Positions 50,231 through 63,843 of a stretch of DNA of 64,000 nucleotides are shown here, in pieces; positions within the stretch are counted from its first letter, which is position 1, and each line of letters begins with the position of its first letter. The position numbers and the translations under genes were made by a program. The notes below the pieces were generated by a model. It did not search any database, was not told where the DNA came from, and saw only the letters and a list, made by a program, of their open reading frames with translations. Location: assembly GCA_031769625.1 (NCBI GenBank), contig JAUIMM010002586.1, positions 62,001-126,000 of the forward strand. The letters are read 5' to 3'. This DNA comes from Taudactylus pleione. Its lineage: Eukaryota > Chordata > Amphibia > Anura > Myobatrachidae.

Positions 50231-53045
50231 GCAAACACAGACAGCTCAAAATTTCACTGGATGTGTTGAAGACCAAGACCCACAAATGTGATGTGAAATG
50301 GTTTTTCTTTCATGTTGTGTTTAAGAGAAAACTGCAAATGCACGTTTTAGGCCAAAATGCATTGAAAGCAATGGAAATAACAAAAGCGCATACTTTGTGT
50401 TATCTCCTCTTGTAGCAAACACAGACAGCTCAAAATTTCACTGGATGTGTTGAAGACCAAGACCTACAAAGGTGATGTGAAATGGTTTTTCTCCCATGTT
50501 GCGTTTAAGAGAAAACAGCAATTGCTCGTTTTAGGCCAAAATGCATTGAAAGCAATGGAAACAACAAAAGCGTATACTTTGTGATATCTCCTCTTGTAGC
50601 AATCACAGACAGCTCAAAATTTCACGGGATGTGTTGAAGACCAAGACCCACAAATGTGATGTGAAATGGTTTTTCTCCCATGTTGCGTTTAAGAGAAAAC
50701 AGCAATTGCTTGTTTTAGGCCAAAATGCATTGAAAGCAATGGAAACAACAAAAGCGCATACTTTGTGTTATCTCCTCTTGTAGCAAACACAGACAGCTCA
50801 AAATTTCACTGGATGTGTTGAAGACCAAGACCCACAAATGTGATGTGAAATGGTTTTTCTCTCATGTTGTGTTTAAGAGAAAACTGCAAATGCACGTTTT
50901 AGGCCAAAATGCATTGAAAGCAATGGAAATAACAAAAGCGCATACTTTGTGTTATCTCCTCTTGAAGCAAACACAGACAGCTCAAAATTTTACTAGATCT
51001 GTTGAAGACCAAGACCCACAAATGTGATGTGAAATGGTTTTTCTCCCATGTTGCGTTTAAGAGAAAACAGCAAATGCATGTTTTAGGCCAAAATGCATTG
51101 AAAGCAATGGAAACAACAAAAGCGCATACATTGTGATATCTCCTCTTGTAGCAATCACAGACAGCTCAAAATTTCACGGGATGTGTTGAAGACCAAGACC
51201 CACAAATGTGATGTGAAATGGTTTTTCTCCCATGTTGCGTTTAAGAGAAAACAGCAATTGCTTGTTTTAGGCCAAAATGCATTGAAAGCAATGGAAACAA
51301 CAAAAGCGCATACTTTGTGTTATCTCCTCTTGTAGCAAACACAGACAGCTCAAAATTTCACGGGATGTGTTGAAGACCAAGACCCACAAATGTGATGTGA
51401 AATGGTTTTTCTCCCATGTTGCGTTTAAGAGAAAACAGCAAATGCTTGTTTTAGGCCAAAATGCATTGAAAGCAATGGAAACCTCAAAAGCGCATACTTT
51501 GTGTTATCTCCTCTTGTAGCAAACACAGACAGCTCAAAATTTCACGGGATGTGTTGAAGACCAAGACCCTCAAATGTGATGTGAAATGGTTTTTCTCCCA
51601 TGTTGCGTTTAAGAGAAAACAGCAAATGCACGTTTTTGGCCAAAATGCATTGAAAGCAATGGAAACAACAAAAGTGCATACATTGTGATATCTCCTCTTG
51701 TAGCAAACACAGACAGCTCAAAATTTCACTGGATGAGTTGAAAACCAAGACCCACAAATGTGATGTGAAATGGTTTTTCTCCCATGTTGCGTTTAAGAGA
51801 AAACAGCAATTGCTCGTTTTAGGCCAAAATGCATTGAAAGCAATGGAAACAACAAAAGCGTATACTTTGTGATATCTCCTCTTGTAGCAATCACAGACAG
51901 CTCAAAATTTCATGGGATGTGTTGAAGACCAAGACCCACAAATGTGATGTGAAATGGTTTTTCTCCCATGTTGCGTTTAAGAGAAAACAGCAAATGCATG
52001 TTTTAGGCCAAAATGCATTGAAAGCAATGGAAACAACAAAAGCGCATACATTGTGATATCTCCTCTTGTAGCAAACACAGACAGCTCAAAATTTCACTGG
52101 ATGTGTTGAAGACCAAGACCCACAAATGTGATGTGAAATGGTTTTTCTCCCATGTTGCGTTTAAGAGAAAACAGCAATTGCTCGTTTTAGGCCTAAATTG
52201 CATTGAAAGCAATGGAAACAACAAAAGCACATACTTTGTGATATCTCCTCTTGTAGCAAACACAGACAGCTCAAAATTTCACGTGATGTGTTGAAGACCA
52301 AGACCCACAAATGTGATGTGAAATGGTTTTTCTCCCATGTTGCGTTTAAGAGAAAACAGCAATTGCTCGTTTTAGGCCAAAATGCATTGAAAGCATTGGA
52401 AACAACAAAAGCGCATACTTTGTGATATCTCCTCTTGTAGCAATCACAGACAGCTCAAAATTTCACTGGATGTGTTGAAGACCAAGACCCACAAATGTGA
52501 TGTGAAATGGTTTTTCTCCCATGTTGCATTTAAGAGAAAACAGCAAATGCATGTTTTAGGCCAAAATGCATTGAAAGCAATGGAAACAACAAAAGCGCAG
52601 ACATTGTGATATCTCCTCTTGTAGCAAACACAGACAGCTCAAAATTTCACGGGATGTGTTGAAGACCAAGACCCACAAATGTGATGTGAAATGGTTTTTC
52701 TCTCATGTTGTGTTTAAGAGAAAACTGCAAATGCACGTTTTAGGCCAAAATGCATTGAAAGCAATGGAAATAACAAAACCGCGTACTTTGTGTTATCTCC
52801 TCTTGTACCAAACAAAGACAGCTCAAAATTTCACCAGATCTGTTGAAGACCAAGACCCACAAATGTGATGTGAAATGGTTTTTCTCCCATGTTGCGTTTA
52901 AGAGAAAACAGCAAATGCACATTTTAGGCCAAAATGCATTGAAAACAATGGAAACAACAAAAGCGCATACTTTGTGTTATCTCCTCTTGTAGCAAACACA
53001 GACAGCTCAAAATTTCACTGGATGTGTTGAAGACCAAGACCCACA
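50231..53045 (+). repeat. About 15-monomer block, partner of 45449-48262
   Basis: Second copy. Seen differences are GCGTATAC at 50570 versus GCGTGTAC at 45788, GGAAACCTCAAAAG at 51478, AAGACCCTCAAATG at 51562, GATGAGTTG at 51732 and a 1-bp insertion near 52193 (GGCCTAAATTGC). It ends where AAAGGTG replaces AAATGTG. Confidence 0.87.
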
Positions 53046-53984
53046 AAGGTGATGTGAAATGGTTTTTCTCCCATGTTGCGTTTAAGAGAAAACAGCAATT
53101 GCTCGTTTTAGGCCAAAATGCATTGAAAGCAATGGAAACAACAAAAGCGTATACTTTGTGATATCTCCTCTTGTAGCAATCACAGACAGCTCAAAATTTC
53201 ACGGGATGTGTTGAAGACCAAGACCCACAAATGTGATGTGAAATGGTTTTTCTCCCATGTTGCGTTTAAGAGAAAACAGCAAATGCATGTTTTAGGCCAA
53301 AATGCATTGAAAGCAATGGAAACAACAAAAGCGCATACATTGTGATATCTCCTCTTGTAGCAAACACAGACAGCTCAAAATTTCACTGGATGTGTTGAAG
53401 ACCAAAACCCACAAATGTGATGTGAAATGGTTTTTCTCCCATGTTGCGTTTAAGAGAAAACAGCAATTGCTCGTTTTAGGCCAAAATGCATTGAAAGCAA
53501 TGGAAACAACAAAAGCGCATACATTGTGATATCTCCTCTTGTAGCAAACACAGACAGCTCAAAATTTCACTGGATGTGTTGAAGACCAAGACCCACAAAT
53601 GTGATGTGAAATGGTTTTTCTCCCATGTTGCGTTTAAGAGAAAACAGCAATTGCTTGTTTTAGGCCAAAATGCATTGAAAGCAATGGAAACAACAAAAGC
53701 GCATACTTTGTGATATCTCCTCTTGTAGCAAACACAGACAGCTCAAAATTTCACTGGATGTGTTGAAGACCAAGACCCACAAATGTGATGTGAAATGGTT
53801 TTTCTCCCATGTTGCGTTTAAGAGAAAACAGCAATTGCTCATTTTAGGCCAAAATGCATTGAAAGCAATGGAAACAACAAAAGCGCATACTTTGTGTTTT
53901 CTCCTCTTGTAGCAAACACAGACAGCTCAAAATTTCACCAAATCTGTTGAAGACCAAGACCCACAAATGTGATGTGAAATGGTT
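52363..53984 (+). repeat. About 9-monomer block, partner of 37829-39450
   Basis: Second copy of the 37.8-39.4 kb block with the same five private markers in the same order. One difference is AAAACCGCGTAC at 52786 versus AAAGCGCGTAC. Its left half also belongs to the 50231-53045 copy, so two duplication histories meet here. Confidence 0.84.
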
Positions 53985-56486
53985 TTTCTCCCATGTTGCG
54001 TTTAAGAGAAAACAGCAAATGCATGTTTTAGGCCAAAATGCATTGAAAGCAATGGAAACAACAAAAGCGCATACATTGTGATATCTCCTCTTGTAGCAAA
54101 CACAGACAGCTCAAAATTTCACTGGATGTGTTGAAGACCAAGACCCACAAATGTGATGTGAAATGGTTTTTCTCCCATGTTGCGTTTAAGAGAAAACAGC
54201 AATTGCTCGTTTTAGGCTAAATTGCATTGAAAGCAATGGAAACAACAAAAGCACATACTTTGTGATATCTCCTCTTGTAGCAAACACAGACAGCTCAAAA
54301 TTTCACGTGATGTGTTGAAGACCAAGACCCACAAATGTGATGTGAATTGGTTTTTCTCCCATGTTGCGTTTAAGAGAAAACAGCAATTGCTCGTTTTAGG
54401 CCAAAATGCATTGAAAGCATTGGAAACAACAAAAGCGCATACTTTGTGATATCTCCTCTTGTAGCAATCACAGACAGCTCAAAATTTCACTGGATGTGTT
54501 GAAGACCAAGACCCACAAATGTGATGTGAAATGGTTTTTCTCCCATGTTGCATTTAAGAGAAAACAGCAAATGCATGTTTTAGGCCAAAATGCATTGAAA
54601 GCAATGGAAACAACAAAAGCGCAGACATTGTGATATCTCCTCTTGTAGCAAACACAGACAGCTCAAAATTTCACTGGATGTGTTGAAGACCAAGACCCAC
54701 AAATGTGATGTGAAATGGTTTTTCTCCCATGTTGCGTTTAAGAGAAAACAGCAATTGCTCATTTTAAGCCAAAATGCATTGAAAGCAATGGAAACAACAA
54801 AAGCGCATACTTTGTGTTTTCTACTCTTGTAGCAAACACAGACAGCTCAAAATTTCACCAGATCTGTTGAAGACCAAGACCCACAAAGTGATGTGAAATG
54901 GTTTTTCTCCCATGTTGGGTTTAAGAGAAAACAGCAAATGCACGTTTTAGGCCAAAATGCATTGAAAACAATGGAAACAACAAAAGCGCATACTTTGTGT
55001 TATCTCCTCTTGTAGCAAACACAGACAGCTCAAAATTTCACTGGATGTGTTGAAGACCAAGACCCACAAATGTGATGTGAAATGGTTTTTCTCCCATGTT
55101 GCGTTTAAGAGAAAACAGCAAATGCATGTTTTAGGCCAAAATGCATTGAAAGCAATGGAAACAACAAAAGCGCATACATTGTGATATCTCCTCTTGTAGC
55201 AAACACAGACAGCTCAAAATTTCACTGGATGTGTTGAAGACCAAGACCCACAAATGTGATGTGAAATGGTTTTTCTCCCATGTTGCATTTAAGAGAAAAC
55301 AGCAATTGCTCATTTTAGGCAAAAATGCATTGAAAGCAATGGAAACAACAAAAGCGCATACTTTGTGTTATCTCCTCTTGTAGCAAACACAGACAGCTCA
55401 AAATTTCACTGGATGTGTTGAAGACCAAGACCTACAAAGGTGATGTGAAATGGTTTTTCTCCCATGTTGCGTTTAAGAGAAAACAGCAATTGCTCGTTTT
55501 AGGCCAAAATGCATTGAAAGCAATGGAAACAACAAAAGCGTATACTTTGTGATATCTCCTCTTGTAGCAATCACAGACAGCTCAAAATTTCACGGTATGT
55601 GTTGAAGACCAAGACCCACAAATGTGATGTGAAATGGTTTTTCTCTCATGTTGTGTTTAAGAGAAAACTGCAAATGCACGTTTTAGGCCAAAATGCATTG
55701 AAAGCAATGGAAATAACAAAAGCGCATACTTTGTGTTATCTCCTCTTGAAGCAAACACAGACAGCTCAAAATTTTACTAGATCTGTTGAAGACCAAGACC
55801 CACAAATGTGATGTGAAATGGTTTTTCTCCCATGTTGCGTTTAAGAGAAAACAGCAAATGCATGTTTTAGGCCAAAATGCATTGAAAGCAATGGAAACAA
55901 CAAAAGCGCATACATTGTGATATCTCCTCTTGTAGCAAACACAGACAGCTCAAAATTTCACTGGATGTGTTGAAGACCAAGACCCACAAATGTGATGTGA
56001 AATGGTTTTTCTCCCCTGTTGCGTTTAAGAGAAAACAGCAATTGCTCGTTTTAGGCCAAAATGCATTGAAAGCAATGGAAACAACAAAAGCGCATACTTT
56101 GTGATATCTCCTCTTTTAGCAAACACAGACAGCTCAAAATTTCACCAGATCTGTTGAAGACCAAGACCCACAAATGTGATGTGAAATGGTTTTTCTCCCA
56201 TGTTGCGTTTAAGAGAAAACAGCAAATGCACGTTTTAGGCCAAAATGCATTGAATGCAATGGAAACAACAAAAGCGCATACTTTGTGTTATCTCCTCTTG
56301 TAGCAAACACAGACAGCTCAAAATTTCACTGGATGTGTTGAAGACCAAGACCCACAAATGTGATGTGAAATGGTTTTTCTTTCATGTTTTGTTTAAGAGA
56401 AAACTGCAAATGCACGTTTTAGGCCAAAATGCATTGAAAGCAATGGAAATAACAAAAGCGCATACTTTGTGTTATCTCCTCTTGTA

Positions 56487-58321
56487 GCAAACACAGACAG
56501 CTCAAAATTTCACTGGATGTGTTGAAGACCAAGACCTACAAAGGTGATGTGAAATGGTTTTTCTCCCATGTTGCGTTTAAGAGAAAACAGCAATTGCTCA
56601 TTTTAAGCCAAAATGCATTGAAAGCAATGGAAACAACAAAAGCGCATACTTTGTGTTTTCTACTCTTGTAGCAAACACAGACAGCTCAAAATTTCACCAG
56701 ATCTGTTGAAGACCAAGACCCACAAAGTGATGTGAAATGGTTTTTCTCCCATGTTGGGTTTAAGAGAAAACAGCAAATGCACATTTTAGGCCAAAATGCA
56801 TTGAAAACAATGGAAACAACAAAAGCGCATACTTTGTGTTATCTCCTCTTGTAGCAAACACAGACAGCTCAAAATTTCACTGGATGTGTTGAAGACCAAG
56901 ACCCACAAATGTGATGTGAAATGGTTTTTCTCCCCATGTTGCGTTTAAGAGAAAACAGCAAATGCATGTTTTAGGCCAAAATGCATTGAAAGCAATGGAA
57001 ACAACAAAAGCGCATACATTGTGATATCTCCTCTTGTAGCAAACACAGACAGCTCAAAATTTCACTGGATGTGTTGAAGACCAAGACCCACAAATGTGAT
57101 GTGAAATGGTTTTTCTCCCATGTTGCGTTTAAGAGAAAACAGCAATTGCTCATTTTAGGCAAAAATGCATTGAAAGCAATGGAAACAACAAAAGCGCATA
57201 CTTTGTGTTATCTCCTCTTGTAGCAAACACAGACAGCTCCAAATTTCACTGGATGTGTTGAAGACCAAGACCTACAAAGGTGATGTGAAATGGTTTTTCT
57301 CCCATGTTGCGTTTAAGAGAAAACAGCAATTGCTCGTTTTAGGCCAAAATGCATTGAAAGCAATGGAAACAACAAAAGCGTATACTTTGTGATATCTCCT
57401 CTTGTAGCAATCACAGACAGCTCAAAATTTCACGGGATGTGTTGAAGACCAAGACCTACAAAGGTGATGTGAAATGGTTTTTCTCCCATGTTGCGTTTAA
57501 GAGAAAACAGCAATTGCTCATTTTAGGCAAAAATGCATTGAAAGCAATGGAAACAACAAAAGCGCATACTTTGTGTTATCTCCTCTTGTAGCAAACACAG
57601 ACAGCTCAAAATTTCACTGGATGTGTTGAAGACCAAGACCTACAAAGGTGATGTGAAATGGTTTTTCTCCCATGTTGCGTTTAAGAGAAAACAGCAATTG
57701 CTTGTTTTAGGCCAAAATGCATTGAAAGCAATGGAAACAACAAAAGTGCATACTTTGTGTTATCTCCTCTTGTTGCAAACACAGACAGCTCAAAATTTCA
57801 CTGGATGTGTTGAAGACCAAGACCCACAAATGTGATGTGAAATGGTTTTTCTCTCATGTTGTGTTTAAGAGAAAACTGCAAATGCACGTTTTAGGCCAAA
57901 ATGCATTGAAAGCAATGGAAATAACAAAAGCGCATACTTTGTGTTATCTCCTCTTGAAGCAAACACAGACAGCTCAAAATTTTACTAGATCTGTTGAAGA
58001 CGTAGACCCACAAATGTGATGTGAAATGGTTTTTCTCCCATGTTGCGTTTAAGAGAAAACAGCAAATGCATGTTTTAGGCCAAAATGCATTGAAAGCAAT
58101 GGAAACAACAAAAGCGCATACATTGTGATATCTCGTCTTGTAGCAAACACAGACAGCTCAAAATTTCACTGGATGTGTTGAAGACCAAGACCCACAAATG
58201 TGATGTGAAATGGTTTTTCTCCCATGTTGCGTTTAAGAGAAAACAGCAATTGCTCGTTTTAGGCCAAAATGCATTGAAAGCAATGGAAAGAACAAAATCG
58301 CATACTTTGTGATATCTCCTC
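56487..58321 (+). repeat. Ten-monomer higher-order repeat, copy 2 of 3
   Basis: Offset 13,245 bp from copy 1, with the same ten variants in order. Private differences are a 1-bp insertion near 56936 (TTCTCCCCATG), ATCTCGTCTTG at 58131 and TTGTTGCAAAC at 57770; the last is shared with copy 3, so copies 2 and 3 are closer to each other. Confidence 0.86.
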
Positions 58322-61267
58322 TTGTAGCAAACACAGACAGCTCAAAATTTCACCAGATCTGTTGAAGACCAAGACCCACAAATGTGATGTGAAATGGTTT
58401 TTCTCCCATGTTGCGTTTAAGAGAAAACAGCAAATGCACGTTTTAGGCCAAAATGCATTGAAAGCAATGGAAACAACAAAAGCGCATACTTTGTGATATC
58501 TCCTCTTGTAGCAAACACAGACAGCTCAAAATTTCACTGGATTTGTTGAAGACCAAGACCCACAAATGTGATGTGAAATGGTTTTTCTCCCATGTTGCGT
58601 TTAAGAGAAAACAGCAATTGCTCATTTTAAGCCAAAATGCATTGAAAGCAATGGAAACAACAAAAGCGCATACTTTGTGTTTTCTACTCTTGTAGCAAAC
58701 ACAGACAGCTCAAAATTTCACCAGATCTGTTGAAGACCAAGACCCACAAAGTGATGTGAAATGGTTTTTCTCCCATGTTGGGTTTAAGAGAAAACAGCAA
58801 ATGCACGTTTTAGGCCAAAATGCATTGAAAACAATGGAAACAACAAAAGCGCATACTTTGTGTTATCTCCTCTTGTAGCAAACACAGACAGCTCAAAATT
58901 TCACTGGATGTGTTGAAGACCAAGACCCACAAATGTGATGTGAAATGGTTTTTCTCCCATGTTGCGTTTAAGAGAAAACAGCAAATGCATGTTTTAGGCC
59001 AAAATGCATTGAAAGCAATGGAAACAACAAAAGCGCATACATTGTGATATCTCCTCTTGTAGCAAACACAGACAGCTCAAAATTTCACTGGATGTGTTGA
59101 AGACCAAGACCCACAAATGTGATGTGAAATGGTTTTTCTCCCATGTTGCGTTTAAGAGAAAACAGCAATTGCTCATTTTAGGCAAAAATGCATTGAAAGC
59201 AATGGAAACAACAAAAGCGCATACTTTGTGTTATCTCCTCTTGTAGCAAACACAGACAGCTCAAAATTTCACTGGATGTGTTGAAGACCAAGACCTACAA
59301 AGGTGATGTGAAATGGTTTTTCTCCCATGTTGCGTTTAAGAGAAAACAGCAATTGCTCGTTTTAGGCTAAAATGCATTGAAAGCAATGGAAACAACAAAA
59401 GCGTATACTTTGTGATATCTCCTCTTGTAGCAATCACAGACAGCTCAAAATTTCACGGTATGTGTTGAAGACCAAGACCCACAAATGTGATGTGAAATGG
59501 TTTTTCTCCCATGTTGCGTTTAAGAGAAAACAGCAATTGCTTGTTTTAGGCCAAAATGCATTGAAAGCAATGGAAACAACAAAAGCGCATACTTTGTGTT
59601 ATCTCCTCTTGTAGCAAACACAGACAGCTCAAAATTTCACTGGATGTGTTGAAGACCAAGACCCACAAATGTGATGTGAAATGGTTTTTCTCTCATGTTG
59701 TGTTTAAGAGAAAACTGCAAATGCACGTTTTAGGCCAAAATGCATTGAAAGCAATGGAAATAACAAAAGCGCATACTTTGTGTTATCTCCTCTTGAAGCA
59801 AACACAGACAGCTCAAAATTTTACTAGATCTGTTGAAGACCAAGACCCACAAATGTGATGTGAAATGGTTTTTCTCCCATGTTGCGTTTAAGAGAAAACA
59901 GCAAATGCATGTTTTAGGCCAAAATGCATTGAAAGCAATGGAAACAACAAAAGCGCATACATTGTGATATCTCCTCTTGTAGCAAACACAGACAGCTCAA
60001 AATTTCACTGGATGTGTTGAAGACCAAGACCCACAAATGTGATGTGAAATGGTTTTTCTCCCATGTTGCGTTTAAGAGAAAACAGCAATTGCTCGTTTTA
60101 GGCCAAAATGCATTGAAAGCAATGGAAACAACAAAAGCGCATACTTTGTGATATCTCCTCTTGTAGCAAACACAGACAGCTCAAAATTTCACCAGATCTG
60201 TTGAAGACCAAGACCCACAAATGTGATGTGAAATGGTTTTTCTCCCATGTTGCGTTTAAGAGAAAACAGCAAATGCACGTTTTAGGCCAAAATGCATTGA
60301 AAGCAATGGAAACAACAAAAGCGCATACTTTGTGTTATCTCCTCTTGTAGCAAACACAGACAGCTCAAAATTTCACTGGATGTGTTGAAGACCAAGACCT
60401 ACAAAGGTGATGTGAAATGGTTTTTCTCCCATGTTGCGTTTAAGAGAAAACAGCAATTGCTCATTTTAAGCCAAAATGCATTGAAAGCAATGGAAACAAC
60501 AAAAGCGCATACTTTGTGTTTTCTACTCTTGTAGCAAACACAGACAGCTCAAAATTTCACCAGATCTGTTGAAGACCAAGACCCACAAAGTGATGTGAAA
60601 TGGTTTTTCTCCCATGTTGGGTTTAAGAGAAAACAGCAAATGCACGTTTTAGGCCAAAATGCATTGAAAACAATGGAAACAACAAAAGCGCATACTTTGT
60701 GTTATCTCCTCTTGTAGCAAACACAGACAGCTCAAAATTTCACTGGATGTGTTGAAGACCAAGACCCACAAATGTGATGTGAAATGGTTTTTCTCCCATG
60801 TTGCGTTTAAGAGAAAACAGCAAATGCATGTTTTAGGCCAAAATGCATTGAAAGCAATGGAAACAACAAAAGCGCATACATTGTGATATCTCCTCTTGTA
60901 GCAAACACAGACAGCTCAAAATTTCACTGGATGTGTTGAAGACCAAGACCCACAAATGTGATGTGAAATGGTTTTTCTCCCATGTTGCGTTTAAGAGAAA
61001 ACAGCAATTGCTCATTTTAGGCAAAAATGCATTGAAAGCAATGGAAACAACAAAAGCGCATACTTTGTGTTATCTCCTCTTGTAGCAAACACAGACAGCT
61101 CCAAATTTCACTGGATGTGTTGAAGACCAAGACCTACAAAGGTGATGTGAAATGGTTTTTCTCCCATGTTGCGTTTAAGAGAAAACAGCAATTGCTCGTT
61201 TTAGGCCAAAATGCATTGAAAGCAATGGAAACAACAAAAGCGTATACTTTGTGATATTTCCTCTTGT

Positions 61268-63102
61268 AGCAATCACAGACAGCTCAAAATTTCACTGGAT
61301 GTGTTGAAGACCAAGACCTACAAAGGTGATGTGAAATGGTTTTTCTCCCATGTTGCGTTTAAGAGAAAACAGCAATTGCTCATTTTAAGCCAAAATGCAT
61401 TGAAAGCAATGGAAACAACAAAAGCGCATACTTTGTGTTTTCTACTCTTGTAGCAAACACAGACAGCTCAAAATTTCACCAGATCTGTTGAAGACCAAGA
61501 CCCACAAAGTGATGTGAAATGGTTTTTCTCCCATGTTGGGTTTAAGAGAAAACAGCAAATGCACGTTTTAGGCCAAAATGCATTGAAAACAATGGAAACA
61601 ACAAAAGCGCATACTTTGTGTTATCTCCTCTTGTAGCAAACACAGACAGCTCAAAATTTCACTGGATGTGTTGAAGACCAAGACCCACAAATGTGATGTG
61701 AAATGGTTTTTCTCCCATGTTGCGTTTAAGAGAAAACAGCAAATGCATGTTTTAGGCCAAAATGCATTGAAAGCAATGGAAACAACAAAAGCGCATACAT
61801 TGTGATATCTCCTCTTGTAGCAAACACAGACAGCTCAAAATTTCACTGGATGTGTTGAAGACCAAGACCCACAAATGTGATGTGAAATGGTTTTTCTCCC
61901 ATGTTGCGTTTAAGAGAAAACAGCAATTGCTCATTTTAGGCAAAAATGCATTGAAAGCAATGGAAACAACAAAAGCGCATACTTTGTGTTATCTCCTCTT
62001 GTAGCAAACACAGACAGCTCCAAATTTCACTGGATGTGTTGAAGACCAAGACCTACAAAGGTGATGTGAAATGGTTTTTCTCCCATGTTGCGTTTAAGAG
62101 AAAACAGCAATTGCTCGTTTTAGGCCAAAATGCATTGAAAGCAATGGAAACAACAAAAGCGTATACTTTGTGATATCTCCTCTTGTAGCAATCACAGACA
62201 GCTCAAAATTTCACGGGATGTGTTGAAGACCAAGACCTACAAAGGTGATGTGAAATGGTTTTTCTCCCATGTTGCGTTTAAGAGAAAACAGCAATTGCTC
62301 ATTTTAGGCAAAAATGCATTGAAAGCAATGGAAACAACAAAAGCGCATACTTTGTGTTATCTCCTCTTGTAGCAAACACAGACAGCTCAAAATTTCACTG
62401 GATGTGTTGAAGACCAAGACCTACAAAGGTGATGTGAAATGGTTTTTCTCCCATGTTGCGTTTAAGAGAAAACAGCAATTGCTTGTTTTAGGCCAAAATG
62501 CATTGAAAGCAATGGAAACAACAAAAGTGCATACTTTGTGTTATCTCCTCTTGTTGCAAACACAGACAGCTCAAAATTTCACTGGATGTGTTGAAGACCA
62601 AGACCCACAAATGTGATGTGAAATGGTTTTTCTCTCATGTTGTGTTTAAGAGAAAACTGCAAATGCACGTTTTAGGCCAAAATACATTGAAAGCAATGGA
62701 AATAACAAAAGCGCATACTTTGTGTTATCTTCTCTTGAAGCAAACACAGACAGCTCAAAATTTTACTAGATCTGTTGAAGACGTAGACCCACAAATGTGA
62801 TGTGAAATGGTTTTTCTCCCATGTTGCGTTTAAGAGAAAACAGCAAATGCATGTTTTAGGCCAAAATGCATTGAAAGCAATGGAAATAACAAAAGCGCAT
62901 ACATTGTGATATCTCCTCTTGTAGCAAACACAGACAGCTCAAAATTTCACTGGATGTGTTGAAGACCAAGACCCACAAATGTGATGTGAAATGGTTTTTC
63001 TCCCATGTTGCGTTTAAGAGAAAACAGCAATTGCTCGTTTTAGGCCAAAATGCATTGAAAGCAATGGAAACAACAAAAGCGCATACTTTGTGATATCTCC
63101 TC
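61268..63102 (+). repeat. Ten-monomer higher-order repeat, copy 3 of 3
   Basis: Offset 4,781 bp from copy 2. It shares AAAGTGCATAC and TTGTTGCAAAC with copy 2. Private differences are AATACATTG at 62682, ATCTTCTCTTGAAG at 62728 and GGAAATAAC in a type B monomer at 62882. The first monomer begins CAATCACAG, not CAAACACAG, so the left junction differs from that of the other copies. Confidence 0.85.
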
Positions 63103-63843
63103 TTGTAGCAAACACAGACAGCTCAAAATTTCACCAGATCTGTTGAAGACCAAGACCCACAAATGTGATGTGAAATGGTTTTTCTCCCATGTTGCGTTTA
63201 AGAGAAAACAGCAAATGCACGTTTTAGGCCAAAATGCATTGAAAGCAATGGAAACAACAAAAGCGCATACTTTGTGTTATCTCCTCTTGTAGCAAACACA
63301 GACAGCTCAAAATTTCACTGGATGTGTTGAAGACCAAGACCCACAAATGTGATGTGAAATGGTTTTTCTTTCATGTTGTGTTTAAGAGAAAACTGCAAAT
63401 GCACGTTTTAGGCCAAAATGCATTGAAAGCAATGGAAATAACAAAAGCGCATACTTTGTGTTATCTCCTCTTGTAGCAAACACAGACAGCTCAAAATTTC
63501 ACTGGATGTGTTGAAGACCAAGACCTACAAAGGTGATGTGAAATGGTTTTTTCTCCCATGTTGCGTTTAAGAGAAAACAGCAATTGCTCATTTTAAGCCA
63601 AAATGCATTGAAAGCAATGGAAACAACAAAAGCGCATACTTTGTGTTTTCTACTCTTGTAGCAAACACAGACAGCTCAAAATTTCACCAGATCTGTTGAA
63701 GACCAAGACCCACAAAGTGATGTGAAATGGTTTTTCTCCCATGTTGGGTTTAAGAGAAAACAGCAAATGCACGTTTTAGGCCAAAATGCATTGAAAACAA
63801 TGGAAACAACAAAAGCGCATACTTTGTGTTATCTCCTCTTGTA

